From NCBI RefSeq assembly GCF_004745645.1, contig NZ_SRMB01000002.1, forward strand, positions 806,001-870,000: a stretch of DNA of 64,000 nt. Direction: 5' to 3'. Made by a program: the position numbers and the translations under genes. Source of the stretch: Hymenobacter metallicola (GTDB lineage: Bacteria > Bacteroidota > Bacteroidia > Cytophagales > Hymenobacteraceae). This document shows, in pieces, positions 1 through 8,507 of the stretch; positions within the stretch are counted from its first letter, which is position 1; each line of letters begins with the position of its first letter. A model generated the notes under the pieces. The model was not told the DNA's origin. It did not search any database and was given only the letters and a program-made list of their open reading frames with translations.

Positions 1-857
1 ATGTGCGGGCCCCCAAGGATGCTGCCACGCAGGAAAGCGGGCCGTTTGAGCTGCTCGATGTGCTGGATAAAAACCGCCTGGAAGAAGTGATGCGCCAGTA
101 CAAGCCTACGCAGGTGTATCACCTGGCCGCACTGCTGTCGGCCACGGCCGAGAAGAACCCCACGTTTGGCTGGCAGCTGAACATGGACGGCCTGTTTCAC
201 GTGCTCGACGCCTCCGTCGACCTGGGCGTGCAGCGCGTGTACTGGCCTAGCAGCATTGCCGTGTTCGGGCCCGATACGCCCCGCGAGAATACGCCCCAGC
301 TCACCGTGATGAACCCCAACACGGTGTACGGCATCAGCAAGCTGGCCGGGGAGCAGTGGTGCGAGTGGTACTTCAAGAAGCACGGCCTGGATGTGCGCAG
401 CCTGCGCTACCCCGGCCTGATCGGCTACAAGAGCCTGCCCGGCGGCGGCACCACCGACTACGCCGTCGACATCTACCACAAGGCCGTGGCCGGCCAGGGC
501 TACGAGTGCTTCCTTGCCGAGGACACCTACCTGCCCATGATGTACATGCCCGACGCGCTGAAGGCGACGCTGGATTTGATGCACGCCCCGGCCGAACAAA
601 TCCAGATTCGCAGCTCCTACAACCTGGGCGCCATGAGCTTCAGCCCCCGGGAAATTACGGCCAGCATCCAGCGCCACGTGCCCGATTTCCAGGTCACTTA
701 CCAGCCCGACTCCCGCCAGCAGATTGCCGATTCCTGGCCCGCCAGCATCGACGACAGCCGCGCCCGCCAGGACTGGGGCTGGCAGCCCGACTTTGACCTG
801 GATAAGATGACCGACGACATGCTGCTGCATCTGAAGCAGCAGCTGCAGCCGGCGTAA
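1..857 (+). CDS. NAD-dependent epimerase/dehydratase, L-threonine 3-dehydrogenase-like (5' end outside window)
   Basis: The reading frame is open from the window edge to TAA at 855-857, so the N-terminal Rossmann glycine motif is missing here. The visible part shows the extended-SDR catalytic set: SSIAVFG (Ser at visible residues 83-84) and YGISK (Tyr109, Lys113). The segment YPGLIGYKSLPGGGTTDYA and the overall order match the SDR-type L-threonine 3-dehydrogenases of Bacteroidota, which oxidise threonine to 2-amino-3-ketobutyrate in the cytoplasm. The family is clear; the threonine substrate is inferred from that resemblance, and another sugar-nucleotide epimerase is possible. It ends 12 bases before the next gene on the same strand. 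Confidence 0.85.
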   Translation, partial: VRAPKDAATQESGPFELLDVLDKNRLEEVMRQYKPTQVYHLAALLSATAEKNPTFGWQLNMDGLFHVLDASVDLGVQRVYWPSSIAVFGPDTPRENTPQLTVMNPNTVYGISKLAGEQWCEWYFKKHGLDVRSLRYPGLIGYKSLPGGGTTDYAVDIYHKAVAGQGYECFLAEDTYLPMMYMPDALKATLDLMHAPAEQIQIRSSYNLGAMSFSPREITASIQRHVPDFQVTYQPDSRQQIADSWPASIDDSRARQDWGWQPDFDLDKMTDDMLLHLKQQLQPA

Positions 858-869
858 CTATTCCAGAGG

Positions 870-1341
870 ATGTTGTTGCGCATAGGAGGATTTTTCCAAG
901 GACTAGCCCAACTGGCCGTTTTGGCTATTTTTATTGGAGTGGTTTCCTGGATTGCCCGCACTATGATTCGGCGCAACGGCGGCCAGCTGGTTCCCAATCC
1001 ATTACACCCGGGCTGGGGAAAACTGCACGACCAGTACGAGAGCGTACACAACGTGCTGCGAATGAAAGATGTTGACGGGCGAATCGGCGCTTTGCGCGGA
1101 TTTCAACTTGGGTTCGACACCGATGACGTCGTTATCCGCAACCCCGTTGGCTTCTCGTCTCTGGTCCGCATTCCGTACCGGGAAATTTGGATACTACAGG
1201 CTCCGAAAAAAATTTCAGGTGACGCGCTTCAGTGAGCCAGAGTATAGCCCCGGCCGATTCCAGGCCGCCGGCGTCGAAATAATTTTACCGGCCCACTGGG
1301 CCCAGCAGCTTCAGCAGCGTATCGAAGCCGCCTTGGCATAG
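870..1341 (+). pseudogene. Frameshifted small membrane protein, paralogue of the gene at 2558-3043
   Basis: The ATG at 870 opens a frame with one N-terminal membrane segment, then a PNPLHPGWGKLHDQY motif and VRIPYREI. The frame ends at TGA 1233-1235. The rest of the protein (ending GVEIILPAHWAQQLQQRIEAALA-like) continues in the +1 frame to 1341. The intact paralogue has the same order: PFQPGWGELHHRY, IRIPYAHI, GADISLPSELADQLLRHL. The switch lies in a run of seven A at 1206-1212; six A would restore one continuous frame of about 156 codons. It is either a recently broken gene, a sequencing indel in the homopolymer, or, less likely, a slippage site. Function is unknown. Confidence 0.7.
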
Positions 1342-1381
1342 CGGCACTGCCTACCCCATTAATGGTTGGCACCAAACGTAC

Positions 1382-1417
1382 AAAAGCCCTTTACCACGCG
1401 AGTAGTAAAGGGCTTTT
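1382..1417. terminator. Bidirectional intrinsic terminator
   Basis: A 13-bp perfect stem (AAAAGCCCTTTAC against GTAAAGGGCTTTT) with a 10-base loop, followed by T on the plus strand and also T-rich on the minus strand. It lies between the end of the frameshifted gene and the convergent terC gene, so it can serve both. Confidence 0.85.
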
Positions 1418-1493
1418 TACGTGTAATAGACCTTATCAATCAGCTCAGTAAGATCCTTCGCAAGCAGGCGCCGGATGAAGGATGCCCGCCGTC

Positions 1494-2315
1494 TTACCCT
1501 ACCTTCTGCTTGCCCTGGGCATCGGACTTGCGCTTGGGCAGCTTCGGGATGTTGGCGTGGCGGGGCACGTTAAACAGCCAGGACGTGAGGAGGGGCACCA
1601 CGAAAAAGCCTACGGTCAACAGGGTCAGGCCCACGTCGGCGGCGTGGCTGCCCAGAAAAACGCTAAACGGATGCGTAGGCAGGTAGTGCTCAAACAAGGA
1701 CAGCATCAGCTTCAGGCCCAGCACCCCGATAACCAGAAAGGCCGCCGTTTCCAGAAACGGATATTTCGCCATCAGCAGCACGAAGGCCTGCGCCACGAGA
1801 CGCATGGCCAGAATACCGATAAATACGCCCAGACAAATCAGAATCAGGTTGTCGGTAAAGGCCACTACGGCAAAGACGTTGTCGATGCTGAAGGCCAGGT
1901 CCATGAGCTCAATCAGGGCTACGGTAGCCCAGAACTTGCCGAATAAGCCCAGGGTGCGCTTGTAGAGCCAGCTTTTGTCCTTGTCGATTTCCTCGCCGTC
2001 GTCATCCGAGGACGAGCGTTTGGGCTTGAATTGGTTGTAGGCCAAATACACCAGGTACAGGCCGCCCAGGGGCTTGAGAAACCAAAACTCGATGAGAAAA
2101 GAGGCGAACAGGATGCACAGGCCCCGAAAGACGTAGGCCCCGATGATGCCGTAGCGCAAGGCTTTCTGCCGCTGCTCCTTGGGCAAATCACCGACCATGG
2201 TAGCCAGCACCGCCGCATTATCCACCGACAGCAGACTTTCAATAATGACCAGGTTGCCCACGATGGCCAGCGCCGCCAGTGGATTATCGAGAATTTGCTG
2301 AAGGTGTGGATTCAT
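1494..2315 (-). CDS. TerC family integral membrane protein
   Basis: A 273-aa protein with about seven hydrophobic segments and the two family signatures: an SVDN motif in the first half (Asp32, Asn33) and an SIDN motif in the second (Asp145, Asn146). An acidic cytoplasmic loop (SSSDDDGEEIDKDK, about residues 101-114) separates the halves. TerC/Alx proteins sit in the inner membrane; family members are linked to tellurite resistance, metal (manganese) handling and membrane-protein metalation. Length is normal for the short TerC class. It stands alone, convergent with the upstream pseudogene. The exact substrate cannot be read from the sequence. Confidence 0.92.
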   Translation of the reverse strand: MNPHLQQILDNPLAALAIVGNLVIIESLLSVDNAAVLATMVGDLPKEQRQKALRYGIIGAYVFRGLCILFASFLIEFWFLKPLGGLYLVYLAYNQFKPKRSSSDDDGEEIDKDKSWLYKRTLGLFGKFWATVALIELMDLAFSIDNVFAVVAFTDNLILICLGVFIGILAMRLVAQAFVLLMAKYPFLETAAFLVIGVLGLKLMLSLFEHYLPTHPFSVFLGSHAADVGLTLLTVGFFVVPLLTSWLFNVPRHANIPKLPKRKSDAQGKQKVG

Positions 2316-2407
2316 ATGAAACAGCTAAAATGCAACCGGCCTTCCTGATACGGCCCCGACGCAGCGCGTGGTTATCAGGATAAGGCATAACTACCTGCCA
2401 AAGTTGC

Positions 2408-2415
2408 GCAAGGTA
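2408..2415 (-). promoter_or_regulatory. -7 promoter box for the terC-like gene
   Basis: TACCTTGC on the minus strand, one base from the Bacteroidota -7 consensus TAnnTTTG, 92 nt before the ATG at 2315. No convincing -33 box was found, so the call is tentative. Confidence 0.4.
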
Positions 2416-2557
2416 AATGTTTCGGGCAGTCGGCCCACCCTAGCGGTACTCCAACAGCGCAACTGCCGAACCCAGCCCCCCTCGAGCAACCACTTTCAAG
2501 CGGGCCGCCACATTCACCGGATTGGAAAGCCCCGGTAGTATTATAGCTTTCCGGCAG

Positions 2558-3043
2558 ATGGATAACACAACCTTAGGAGGCTGGCTGGTGAAAGCAGTGG
2601 TCTTTGGCCTGCAGCTAGGGCTGGTGTACGTTGTGGTGCAGGCCATCCGGGCCGGCGGTGGATTAAAGCTGGTGCATCCGTTTCAGCCCGGCTGGGGCGA
2701 GCTGCACCACCGCTACGCCAGTGCGCAAAGCCACCAGCCCATGACGCTGGCTTCCGCCCAAATCGGTTTCTGGACGTACAAAAACACCATCGAAATAGGT
2801 TTCGCTGCCGATGCGCTGGTGCTGCGCAAAACCCTGTTCTCCAGTGCCCAGATCCGGATTCCGTATGCCCACATCACTGTAGTAACGCCCCCGGCCACGT
2901 CTTCGCTGCTGGGCTTCTCGTTTCGCACCGACGGCATATTCCGCGTGGACGGGGCTGACATAAGCTTGCCCTCGGAACTAGCGGATCAGCTGCTTCGCCA
3001 CCTGGCAGCTGCCGAAGCGCCACTCCACCCGCCCGCTTCTTGA
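2558..3043 (+). CDS. Small membrane-anchored protein of unknown function (intact paralogue of 870-1341)
   Basis: 161 aa from ATG 2558 (MDNTTLGGWL). A TTG 36 bases upstream is in frame, but the paralogue alignment favours the ATG. There is one N-terminal membrane segment (about residues 9-29), then a soluble domain containing HPFQPGWGELHHRYA, LRKTLFSSAQIRIPYAHI and a C-terminal ADISLPSELADQLLRHL. The PGWGxLHxxY and RIPYxxI motifs are shared with the broken paralogue 1.3 kb upstream, with terC between them. The layout resembles a membrane-tethered PH-like fold, but that is a guess. I do not recognise a named family. Confidence 0.75.
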   Translation: MDNTTLGGWLVKAVVFGLQLGLVYVVVQAIRAGGGLKLVHPFQPGWGELHHRYASAQSHQPMTLASAQIGFWTYKNTIEIGFAADALVLRKTLFSSAQIRIPYAHITVVTPPATSSLLGFSFRTDGIFRVDGADISLPSELADQLLRHLAAAEAPLHPPAS

Positions 3044-3111
3044 GCCTAGGCCGGGGCTAACCAAGTTCGGTCGGGCTCGTTTGGGAAGGTGAACCCGTCT
3101 TCTCTTCGTGT

Positions 3112-3840
3112 ATGATTGTCAATTACGTTCCGGCCGGCTGGCAGATTATCTACCAACAAGCGCATGCGTTGCTGGCGGCCCAGCTGCTGCACCAGTGGCC
3201 CGCCTTCCTGCCCGCCGACCAGTGGGTAGGCCTGCTGGCGGCCACGGCCCAGCACGACGACCAGCAGCAGGACTGGAACGGGCACTACGGACTTACCCCA
3301 GTAGGAGCCCCGGCCAACTTCACCATGAAGGAGTTTTCGCTGGCCCAAGCTACCGGCGTGATGAAGGCGGCCCGGTTCCAGGGCCGCTGGCGCTGCCTGC
3401 TTACCAGCATGCACATGAGCTTTCTTTACGAAAGCCTGCGGGGCCAGAAACCGGAAATTGATGCCTTTCTGGACGAGCAGCACGCCGGGCAGCAGCGCTG
3501 GCGCAAAGAGCTGAAAGTCAGCAAAGCCAGTGCCCAGCAGGCCTACGACCTGATGCAGTGGTGCGACCGGCTCAGCCTGATTCTGTGCCGGGGGGAACTA
3601 CCCGAAATGGGCCGCCACCTCGAAGTCAGCCAGGGGCCCGATGGGCGCCGCTACGAAGTGGCGCAGCCCACCGCCGACGGCCCGGTGAGCCTTAGGCCCT
3701 GGCCTTTCACGGCCAAGGCGTTCAGCGTGAGCGTGGAAGCCTGCCAGCTCAATCAGCTGCAGTTTCAACATGACGACGAGCTTAGTGAGGCACTCCGCAC
3801 AGCCCCCATCCTGACGCTGCGCTGGGACTTTGCCCAATAA
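3112..3840 (+). CDS. DUF3891 family protein
   Basis: 242 aa, cytoplasmic, with no signal peptide. It has the features of the DUF3891 family: an N-terminal QAHALLAAQLLHQWP segment, an AATAQHDD motif (about residues 44-50) that looks like an HD-type metal site, MHMSFLYES, a central helical LMQWCDRLSLILCRGELP segment, and a C-terminal beta-rich part. No activity has been assigned to this family that I know of; a phosphohydrolase-like role is only suggested by the His-Asp-Asp motif. Its stop codon abuts the stop of the convergent lipoprotein gene at 3841. Confidence 0.8.
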   Translation: MIVNYVPAGWQIIYQQAHALLAAQLLHQWPAFLPADQWVGLLAATAQHDDQQQDWNGHYGLTPVGAPANFTMKEFSLAQATGVMKAARFQGRWRCLLTSMHMSFLYESLRGQKPEIDAFLDEQHAGQQRWRKELKVSKASAQQAYDLMQWCDRLSLILCRGELPEMGRHLEVSQGPDGRRYEVAQPTADGPVSLRPWPFTAKAFSVSVEACQLNQLQFQHDDELSEALRTAPILTLRWDFAQ

Positions 3841-4677
3841 CTACTCTAGGCGGGCAATGGGGGCCGGGTTTTGCAGCAGGCCCGCGGGCACCGTGGTGCT
3901 AGCCGTGATGTGCCCCAGGCGGCGGCCGTCTTTGCCATCGGTGCGGTCGGCGGCCAGCTTCAGGGGGCCGTATTGTTTATACTCGGTCCAGCGGCGGCGG
4001 AAGGCCGGCTGGGCATCCGTAGCTTTCGGAAAATACGCCCACTCTTCTACCAGCTTGGTTTTGGGGCTGATGTAGACCTCGTACTTGTTGTCGGGCGTGA
4101 CGCCCACGTTTTTAAAGGTCATGTTCAGCACCTCAGCCGGTGTGCCGTCCATCAGCTGGCCCGGGCCCTTGTAGGTCAGCGTGACGCCCGAATCCTTGAG
4201 CTTGAAGGGCATCAGCAGCCACCAGGAATTGTTGACCCACACGGGGTACATCCGATTAAGCAGTTTTTGACCCTTTTCCGTGGTGGAAATATCCTGCCCC
4301 TTGCTGTAGGCCCGGCCCTGCTTGGTAGTGAGGTTGTACACGGCCACCAGCGTGTCCTTCTGCCAGCGGAAGTCCCCGGTCTGCTTGTCCCAGAGCTGGT
4401 AGGAGTTGTCCAGAAAGTCCCAGCCCAGCAGGCGGGTCTGCTGCCAGGCCGCGTAGCCCCCCATTTGCTGCATCACCGTGTCGGCCCAGGCCTGGGCGCG
4501 GGCATCGGAGCCGGCCTGGTCGAAGCCTTCGGCGGCCGGGTAGGCCACCACTTTTGCCGACCCGCCTCCGGTTCCGGAACCCAGCGGCTTGCTGGAGCTA
4601 CAGCCACTGGGGGCACTCAGAACTAGGACTATAGCCACACTGGGCAGCAGGCTGGAGGCAAAGCGGAGAACAGGCAT
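3841..4677 (-). CDS. Putative lipoprotein, DUF6503-like
   Basis: About 278 aa from the ATG at 4677 (MPVLRFASSLL...), which gives a clean lipoprotein signal ending APSGC at about residue 26. An in-frame upstream start at 4725 would add 16 polar residues before the signal and is less likely. The mature part has a linker rich in Ser and Gly, then a domain with GWDFLDNSYQLWDKQTGDFRW, NNSWWLLMPFKLKDSGVTLTY and YKQYGPLKLAADR-like stretches typical of Bacteroidota envelope lipoproteins resembling DUF6503 and outer-membrane lipoprotein-sorting proteins. Its substrate is unknown. Convergent with the DUF3891 gene with no gap. Confidence 0.75.
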   Translation of the reverse strand: MPVLRFASSLLPSVAIVLVLSAPSGCSSSKPLGSGTGGGSAKVVAYPAAEGFDQAGSDARAQAWADTVMQQMGGYAAWQQTRLLGWDFLDNSYQLWDKQTGDFRWQKDTLVAVYNLTTKQGRAYSKGQDISTTEKGQKLLNRMYPVWVNNSWWLLMPFKLKDSGVTLTYKGPGQLMDGTPAEVLNMTFKNVGVTPDNKYEVYISPKTKLVEEWAYFPKATDAQPAFRRRWTEYKQYGPLKLAADRTDGKDGRRLGHITASTTVPAGLLQNPAPIARLE

Positions 4678-4818
4678 AAAGCGACGGTCAGGATGGAGGG
4701 GTTGGTAGGGCAACAAAGCTAGCAACAGTACGCAACCTGGTTGGTTTTGGCCAGCTCAACTAAACGCCGCTGCCGTTAGCCCGTACTACCCCGTACTATC
4801 CTTTCAGCTTTCCGCCCC

Positions 4819-5787
4819 ATGGCCACACACTACCGCTTCTCTGATATCGTTGGCATCCTGAAAACCACGGCCAGCGAGTTTATGACCAATAACTCGTTTC
4901 GGCACGCCGCAGCCTTGTCATATTACACTATTTTCTCGCTGCCGCCCCTGCTGCTCATCGTCATTACGGTAGCCAGCTCCCTGTACGGGGCCGAAGCCGT
5001 GACGGGCCAGGTCTACGGGCAGATGCGGGGCTTCCTGGGCGCCGACTCGGCCAAGTTTCTGCAGGATTCCATTGCCGAGTTCACCAAGCAGCAGAAAAGC
5101 GGCCTGGCCTCCATCATTGGCATCGGGGCGCTGATCTTCGCCGCCACCACGTTTTTCGTCACCCTGCAGGAAAGCATCAACGACATCTGGAATCTGAAAG
5201 TAAAGCCCCGCAACGGCGTCTGGCAGTTTGTGCGCGACCGGCTCCTCTCCTTCGGCCTGATTCTGAGCGTGGCCCTGCTGCTGCTCATTTCCTTCGTGGT
5301 TAGCGCCGTACTCAGCGCCTTCACGGGCAAGCTCCAGCAGTGGTTTCCCGAAGTCGGGGTGGTGGTTATTCGGCTGGTCGACTTTATCCTGTCGCTCGGC
5401 GTTACGTCCCTGCTCTTCGCCCTGATCTACCGCTTCTTGCCCGACGCCATCATCCGCTGGCGCGACGTTGGCATTGGCGCCTTTATTACTGCTCTGCTCT
5501 TCGTGCTGGGCAAGTTCCTGATTGCCTTTTACATTGCCCAGGCCGATCCAGGCTCCGCCTTCGGGGCGGCCGGTTCGGCCATTGTGCTGCTGGTTTGGGT
5601 CAACTACTCGGCGCTCATCATTTTTTTCGGGGCCGAGTTTACCCAGGAGTTTGCCGATGCTTTCGGCCAGAAGGTGCAGCCCAAAGCCCACGCCGTGCGC
5701 ATCGAAACCCGGGAAGTGCCCGAGGGCGAAACCAAGGAGGAAATCAGCACGGGCCGCCCCCGTTCCACGGGCCGCTTCAAGCAGTAA
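4819..5787 (+). CDS. YihY/virulence factor BrkB family membrane protein
   Basis: 322 aa, with the family hallmarks in order: an N-terminal amphipathic stretch, HAAALSYYTIFSLPPLLLIVI (first membrane segment, about residues 27-50), a periplasmic loop, GIGALIFAATTFFVTLQESINDIW, and four further hydrophobic segments, ending in SAIVLLVWVNYSALIIFFGAEFTQ. The last 40 residues are charged and cytoplasmic. YihY proteins are inner-membrane proteins, once called ribonuclease BN in error; their transport or structural role is unsettled. Single gene with its own upstream region. Confidence 0.92.
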   Translation: MATHYRFSDIVGILKTTASEFMTNNSFRHAAALSYYTIFSLPPLLLIVITVASSLYGAEAVTGQVYGQMRGFLGADSAKFLQDSIAEFTKQQKSGLASIIGIGALIFAATTFFVTLQESINDIWNLKVKPRNGVWQFVRDRLLSFGLILSVALLLLISFVVSAVLSAFTGKLQQWFPEVGVVVIRLVDFILSLGVTSLLFALIYRFLPDAIIRWRDVGIGAFITALLFVLGKFLIAFYIAQADPGSAFGAAGSAIVLLVWVNYSALIIFFGAEFTQEFADAFGQKVQPKAHAVRIETREVPEGETKEEISTGRPRSTGRFKQ

Positions 5788-5858
5788 GCACCATCCCTCC
5801 GTTTTTTATTGTTGGGCCTTTGCGGATGCGGTTACCTTTAGGAGATTAACTCTCCTTT

Positions 5859-7040
5859 ATGGTTCGGCTATTCCTTTCCCGCCTGCTGCTGCTTAGTGGG
5901 GCGTATGTAGTTTCTATTGCTTATTCCCAAGCCCAGCAAGCCACTTCCCGGGTGCTTATTGTGAGTCCGCTGGTGGGCGAAACCATCGACCAGCAGGAAA
6001 AGCGCTACTTCGGACTGTTTCCTTACTTTGCCACTAACGATTTCGCCGAAGGGCGCTTCACGCAAAGCCTCAGCTCCGACAGCACCATCACGCTGCACGC
6101 TACCTTCCTCAACGGCACCACCCGCTCCCGCCTTTTCACGGCGGCCCAGTTTGAGCAAGTGCGCCAAACGATTGAGCAGCGGCGGCAGGAGCTTACCGCG
6201 CCCCGCGTGGCCCTGCCCGGTCAGTACCAGATTGGGGCTACTTATGCCGTAGAGCTAAGCGACGGTACTTCCTTCGTGGGCGAGCTAACCGATCAGCGCC
6301 TTACAACGCTCGAGTTCACCGTCCAGATTGTGGGGCCGCGCACCGTGCAGCGGACAGACCTTAAACAGATGCAGCGACTTACCCCGCATCAGGTACGGCG
6401 GGGCTGGGACCCGGTTGGCAATGGCACCCGCCTGCTTCTGGCCCCTACGGCCCGCCCCCTGCGCCGCGGCGAAACCCTGGTGCAGGCCGTAGGCGTGCTG
6501 ACGCTGGCCGCCAGTCACGGGCTTTCCGACAAGCTTTCCATCGGGGCCGAGTTTGACATTCCGGTAGGCAATAACTTTACCAGGGCTGGGCTCTTGTCAC
6601 TGTCGGGCAAGTTTGCTGTGCCGGTGGGCGAAAAACTCCATATCGGCGCCCACGCCGGTGTGTTCCGGGCCTACGACCTGCTCTTCGGTGCCGTGTACGG
6701 CCTGGGTACCTACGGCACCGCCGACCACAACCTAACGGCCGGCCTGGGCTACGGCTATGCCTTCCGGCGGTTCAGCGACATCCCAACCTTAGTAATCGGG
6801 GGGGCTACCCGCGTTTTGCGGCGTCTGTCGTTGATAAATGAAACCTATATCGTTGGCAGCACCTTTTTGGGCCTGTTCGGGGCGCGCGTCGCCGCGCCGC
6901 GCCTCAGCGGCAGCCTGGGGCTGGTGTACACGAATGATAACTCCACAGTGGCCCCGGCCTTTCTGGAGGTAGCTTACCGATTTGGCCAGATAAAATCTAC
7001 CCGCTCCATACCAATCCGCTCCGGCAGGTCGTTGCATTAG
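5859..7040 (+). CDS. Secreted/outer-membrane protein of unknown function, beta-barrel-like C-terminus
   Basis: 393 aa. Signal peptide MVRLFLSRLLLLSGAYVVSIAYSQAQ (cleavage near residue 26). The N-terminal half contains a short beta domain, VELSDGTSFVGELTDQ, that looks like the small 'express-and-modulate' modules often seen in Bacteroidota secreted proteins. The second half (from about residue 195, RLLLAPTARPLRRGE) has alternating hydrophobic strands and many Gly/aromatic residues (GLSDKLSIGAEFDIPVGN, LTAGLGYGYAF), as in outer-membrane barrels. This two-part layout is known from unnamed Cytophagales proteins. Function unknown. Confidence 0.8.
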   Translation: MVRLFLSRLLLLSGAYVVSIAYSQAQQATSRVLIVSPLVGETIDQQEKRYFGLFPYFATNDFAEGRFTQSLSSDSTITLHATFLNGTTRSRLFTAAQFEQVRQTIEQRRQELTAPRVALPGQYQIGATYAVELSDGTSFVGELTDQRLTTLEFTVQIVGPRTVQRTDLKQMQRLTPHQVRRGWDPVGNGTRLLLAPTARPLRRGETLVQAVGVLTLAASHGLSDKLSIGAEFDIPVGNNFTRAGLLSLSGKFAVPVGEKLHIGAHAGVFRAYDLLFGAVYGLGTYGTADHNLTAGLGYGYAFRRFSDIPTLVIGGATRVLRRLSLINETYIVGSTFLGLFGARVAAPRLSGSLGLVYTNDNSTVAPAFLEVAYRFGQIKSTRSIPIRSGRSLH

Positions 7041-7070
7041 CCTATCGTTCTGCATTATACCCTTTTGCTC

Positions 7071-7727
7071 ATGCCGCAGCGGTGTTTGCTTCTGATAATG
7101 ACCTTGGTGCTGGCGGCCTGTGCCCCTACACCTGAGGCAAAGCCGGAGCCGGAACGCTCGGCCTTGTACCGGGTGTCTTTCGTGGCTACCTGGAGCGCCG
7201 CCACCCATCCGGGCAGCTACCCGGCCGGGGCACACTTCTCCCCGCTTATCGGAGCTTCCCACGAGGCCAGCGACGAAACCCGCCTATTCCGGGTGGGCAC
7301 TCCGGCCAGCCCGGGCATTAAGAACATGGCTGAGCTGGGCAACAACACCGCTTTGCGCACGGAAATTAACGCGCTGCGGGGACAGCAAAAAGCCTTTCGC
7401 CTGCTCGATGGCCGCGTCGCCACGGCCTCGCCCGGCACCCTGACCGATACGCTGCGCGTAAGCCTTGCGCACCCGCTGGTATCCGTCGTGACGATGATAG
7501 CGCCCAGCCCCGACTGGTTTGTCGGCATTACCGGTGAAAGCCTGCTGAATGCCGACCAGACCTGGGCCGCTACCCGCACCATTCCGGCCGCGTCCTACGA
7601 TGCCGGCACCGACAGTGGCCCCGACTACGCCTCCGCGGATCAGCCTACCACACCCGCCGAGCCCATCCGGGCTGTGCCCCACCCGGCCGGGCCGCTGGGC
7701 TACTTTCTGCTCGAGCGACTCAAATAA
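7071..7727 (+). CDS. Spondin-domain lipoprotein
   Basis: 218 aa from ATG 7071; a TTG two codons upstream is also in frame. The signal MPQRCLLLIMTLVLAAC has a clear lipobox (LAAC). The mature protein carries a spondin_N-type domain: YRVSFVATWSAATHPGSYP, AHFSPLIGASHE, SPGIKNMAELGN and VVTMIAPSPDWFVGI are the family landmarks. In bacteria such proteins are surface lipoproteins of unknown role, related to the domain of animal F-spondin. The C-terminal 45 residues are rich in Pro, Ala and Asp and end in PHPAGPLGYFLLERLK, which many bacterial members share in similar form. Confidence 0.85.
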   Translation: MPQRCLLLIMTLVLAACAPTPEAKPEPERSALYRVSFVATWSAATHPGSYPAGAHFSPLIGASHEASDETRLFRVGTPASPGIKNMAELGNNTALRTEINALRGQQKAFRLLDGRVATASPGTLTDTLRVSLAHPLVSVVTMIAPSPDWFVGITGESLLNADQTWAATRTIPAASYDAGTDSGPDYASADQPTTPAEPIRAVPHPAGPLGYFLLERLK

Positions 7728-7775
7728 AAGTGCAAACTCGCTGGGCAACATGCGGCTAGCCAGCCAGCCGAGCAG

Positions 7776-7783
7776 TATCTTGC
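7776..7783 (+). promoter_or_regulatory. -7 promoter box directly before the gene at 7788
   Basis: TATCTTGC, close to TAnnTTTG, ends only four bases before the ATG at 7788. If used, transcription would start at about the start codon, giving a leaderless mRNA. Confidence 0.45.
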
Positions 7784-7787
7784 CGGG

Positions 7788-8507
7788 ATGAAAAAAACGC
7801 TACTTACGCTCAGCATCCTCGTTGGACTTACTCATGCCGCTACTGCTACCGTATTGCAACCCGATACCCTGGCCGGTCAGGGCAAGCTAGTGCGCAACCT
7901 CTCGGCCACGCTATGTGCCCGGCTTGAAGAAGAAAACAAGAAAAAACCCCTGAATACGCTGACGCCGGAAGAAGGAAAGTCTCTGATAACCAGCAGCCTT
8001 TTTGCCAGCATGAGCCAGCACGCCGACCAGTTCACGGCTTTTCTGGAGCAGGCTACCAAGAATAATGGCGATTCGCAGGCTATTGGCCGCGCCGTTGGCA
8101 CGGACGTAATCTTGCTGCTGGGCCGCGAATGCCAGATTGCCCAGGGCCTGATTATGCGCATGGGCATGAACGCCTACCAAGGCAAGCCTACGATAAGCGC
8201 TAAAGAGCAGCCCTTGCTGCAGAAAATGACTGTCTCCGTCTGCGAATACATGGACAAAGAGAATCAGAAGGCGCCTCTGGCCAGCCGCACGCCTCAGGAA
8301 CGGACCGACATCATGACTCAGGCCATGCAGTCGACGTTTACCATCCACGAAAAAGCCGTCAAGACAATCTACGGCAATCAAGTGCTGGAAAAGCAAGCCG
8401 ACCTCGAGCTTATTGGCCGCAAAATAGCCTTGCTCATGGCCGAGCAGTGCCCCGGCTACCTGATGCAGGTTAGCCTAGACGAAGTAGAGAAGAAAAAGCA
8501 GAATTAA
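7788..8507 (+). CDS. Secreted protein with two tandem copies of an unnamed helical domain
   Basis: 239 aa with a signal peptide (MKKTLLTLSILVGLTHAATA). The mature protein is an internal duplication. Copy A runs about residues 34-115 (LVRNLSATLC ... LLLGRECQ) and copy B about 143-221 (LLQKMTVSVC ... LLMAEQCP). Each copy has a cysteine near its start and end (43/115 and 152/221, 72 and 69 residues apart), an xxENxKxPL motif and a TPEEG/TPQER motif, so each could be closed by a disulphide. Predicted all-helical, in the periplasm or outside. Its stop codon overlaps that of the convergent rlmN gene. No family recognised. Confidence 0.8.
   Translation: MKKTLLTLSILVGLTHAATATVLQPDTLAGQGKLVRNLSATLCARLEEENKKKPLNTLTPEEGKSLITSSLFASMSQHADQFTAFLEQATKNNGDSQAIGRAVGTDVILLLGRECQIAQGLIMRMGMNAYQGKPTISAKEQPLLQKMTVSVCEYMDKENQKAPLASRTPQERTDIMTQAMQSTFTIHEKAVKTIYGNQVLEKQADLELIGRKIALLMAEQCPGYLMQVSLDEVEKKKQN

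Noticed and set aside
1206-1235. A7 run as a proven programmed frameshift site
   Set aside because: No stimulatory structure is evident and the paralogue is read in one frame; pseudogene or indel is simpler.
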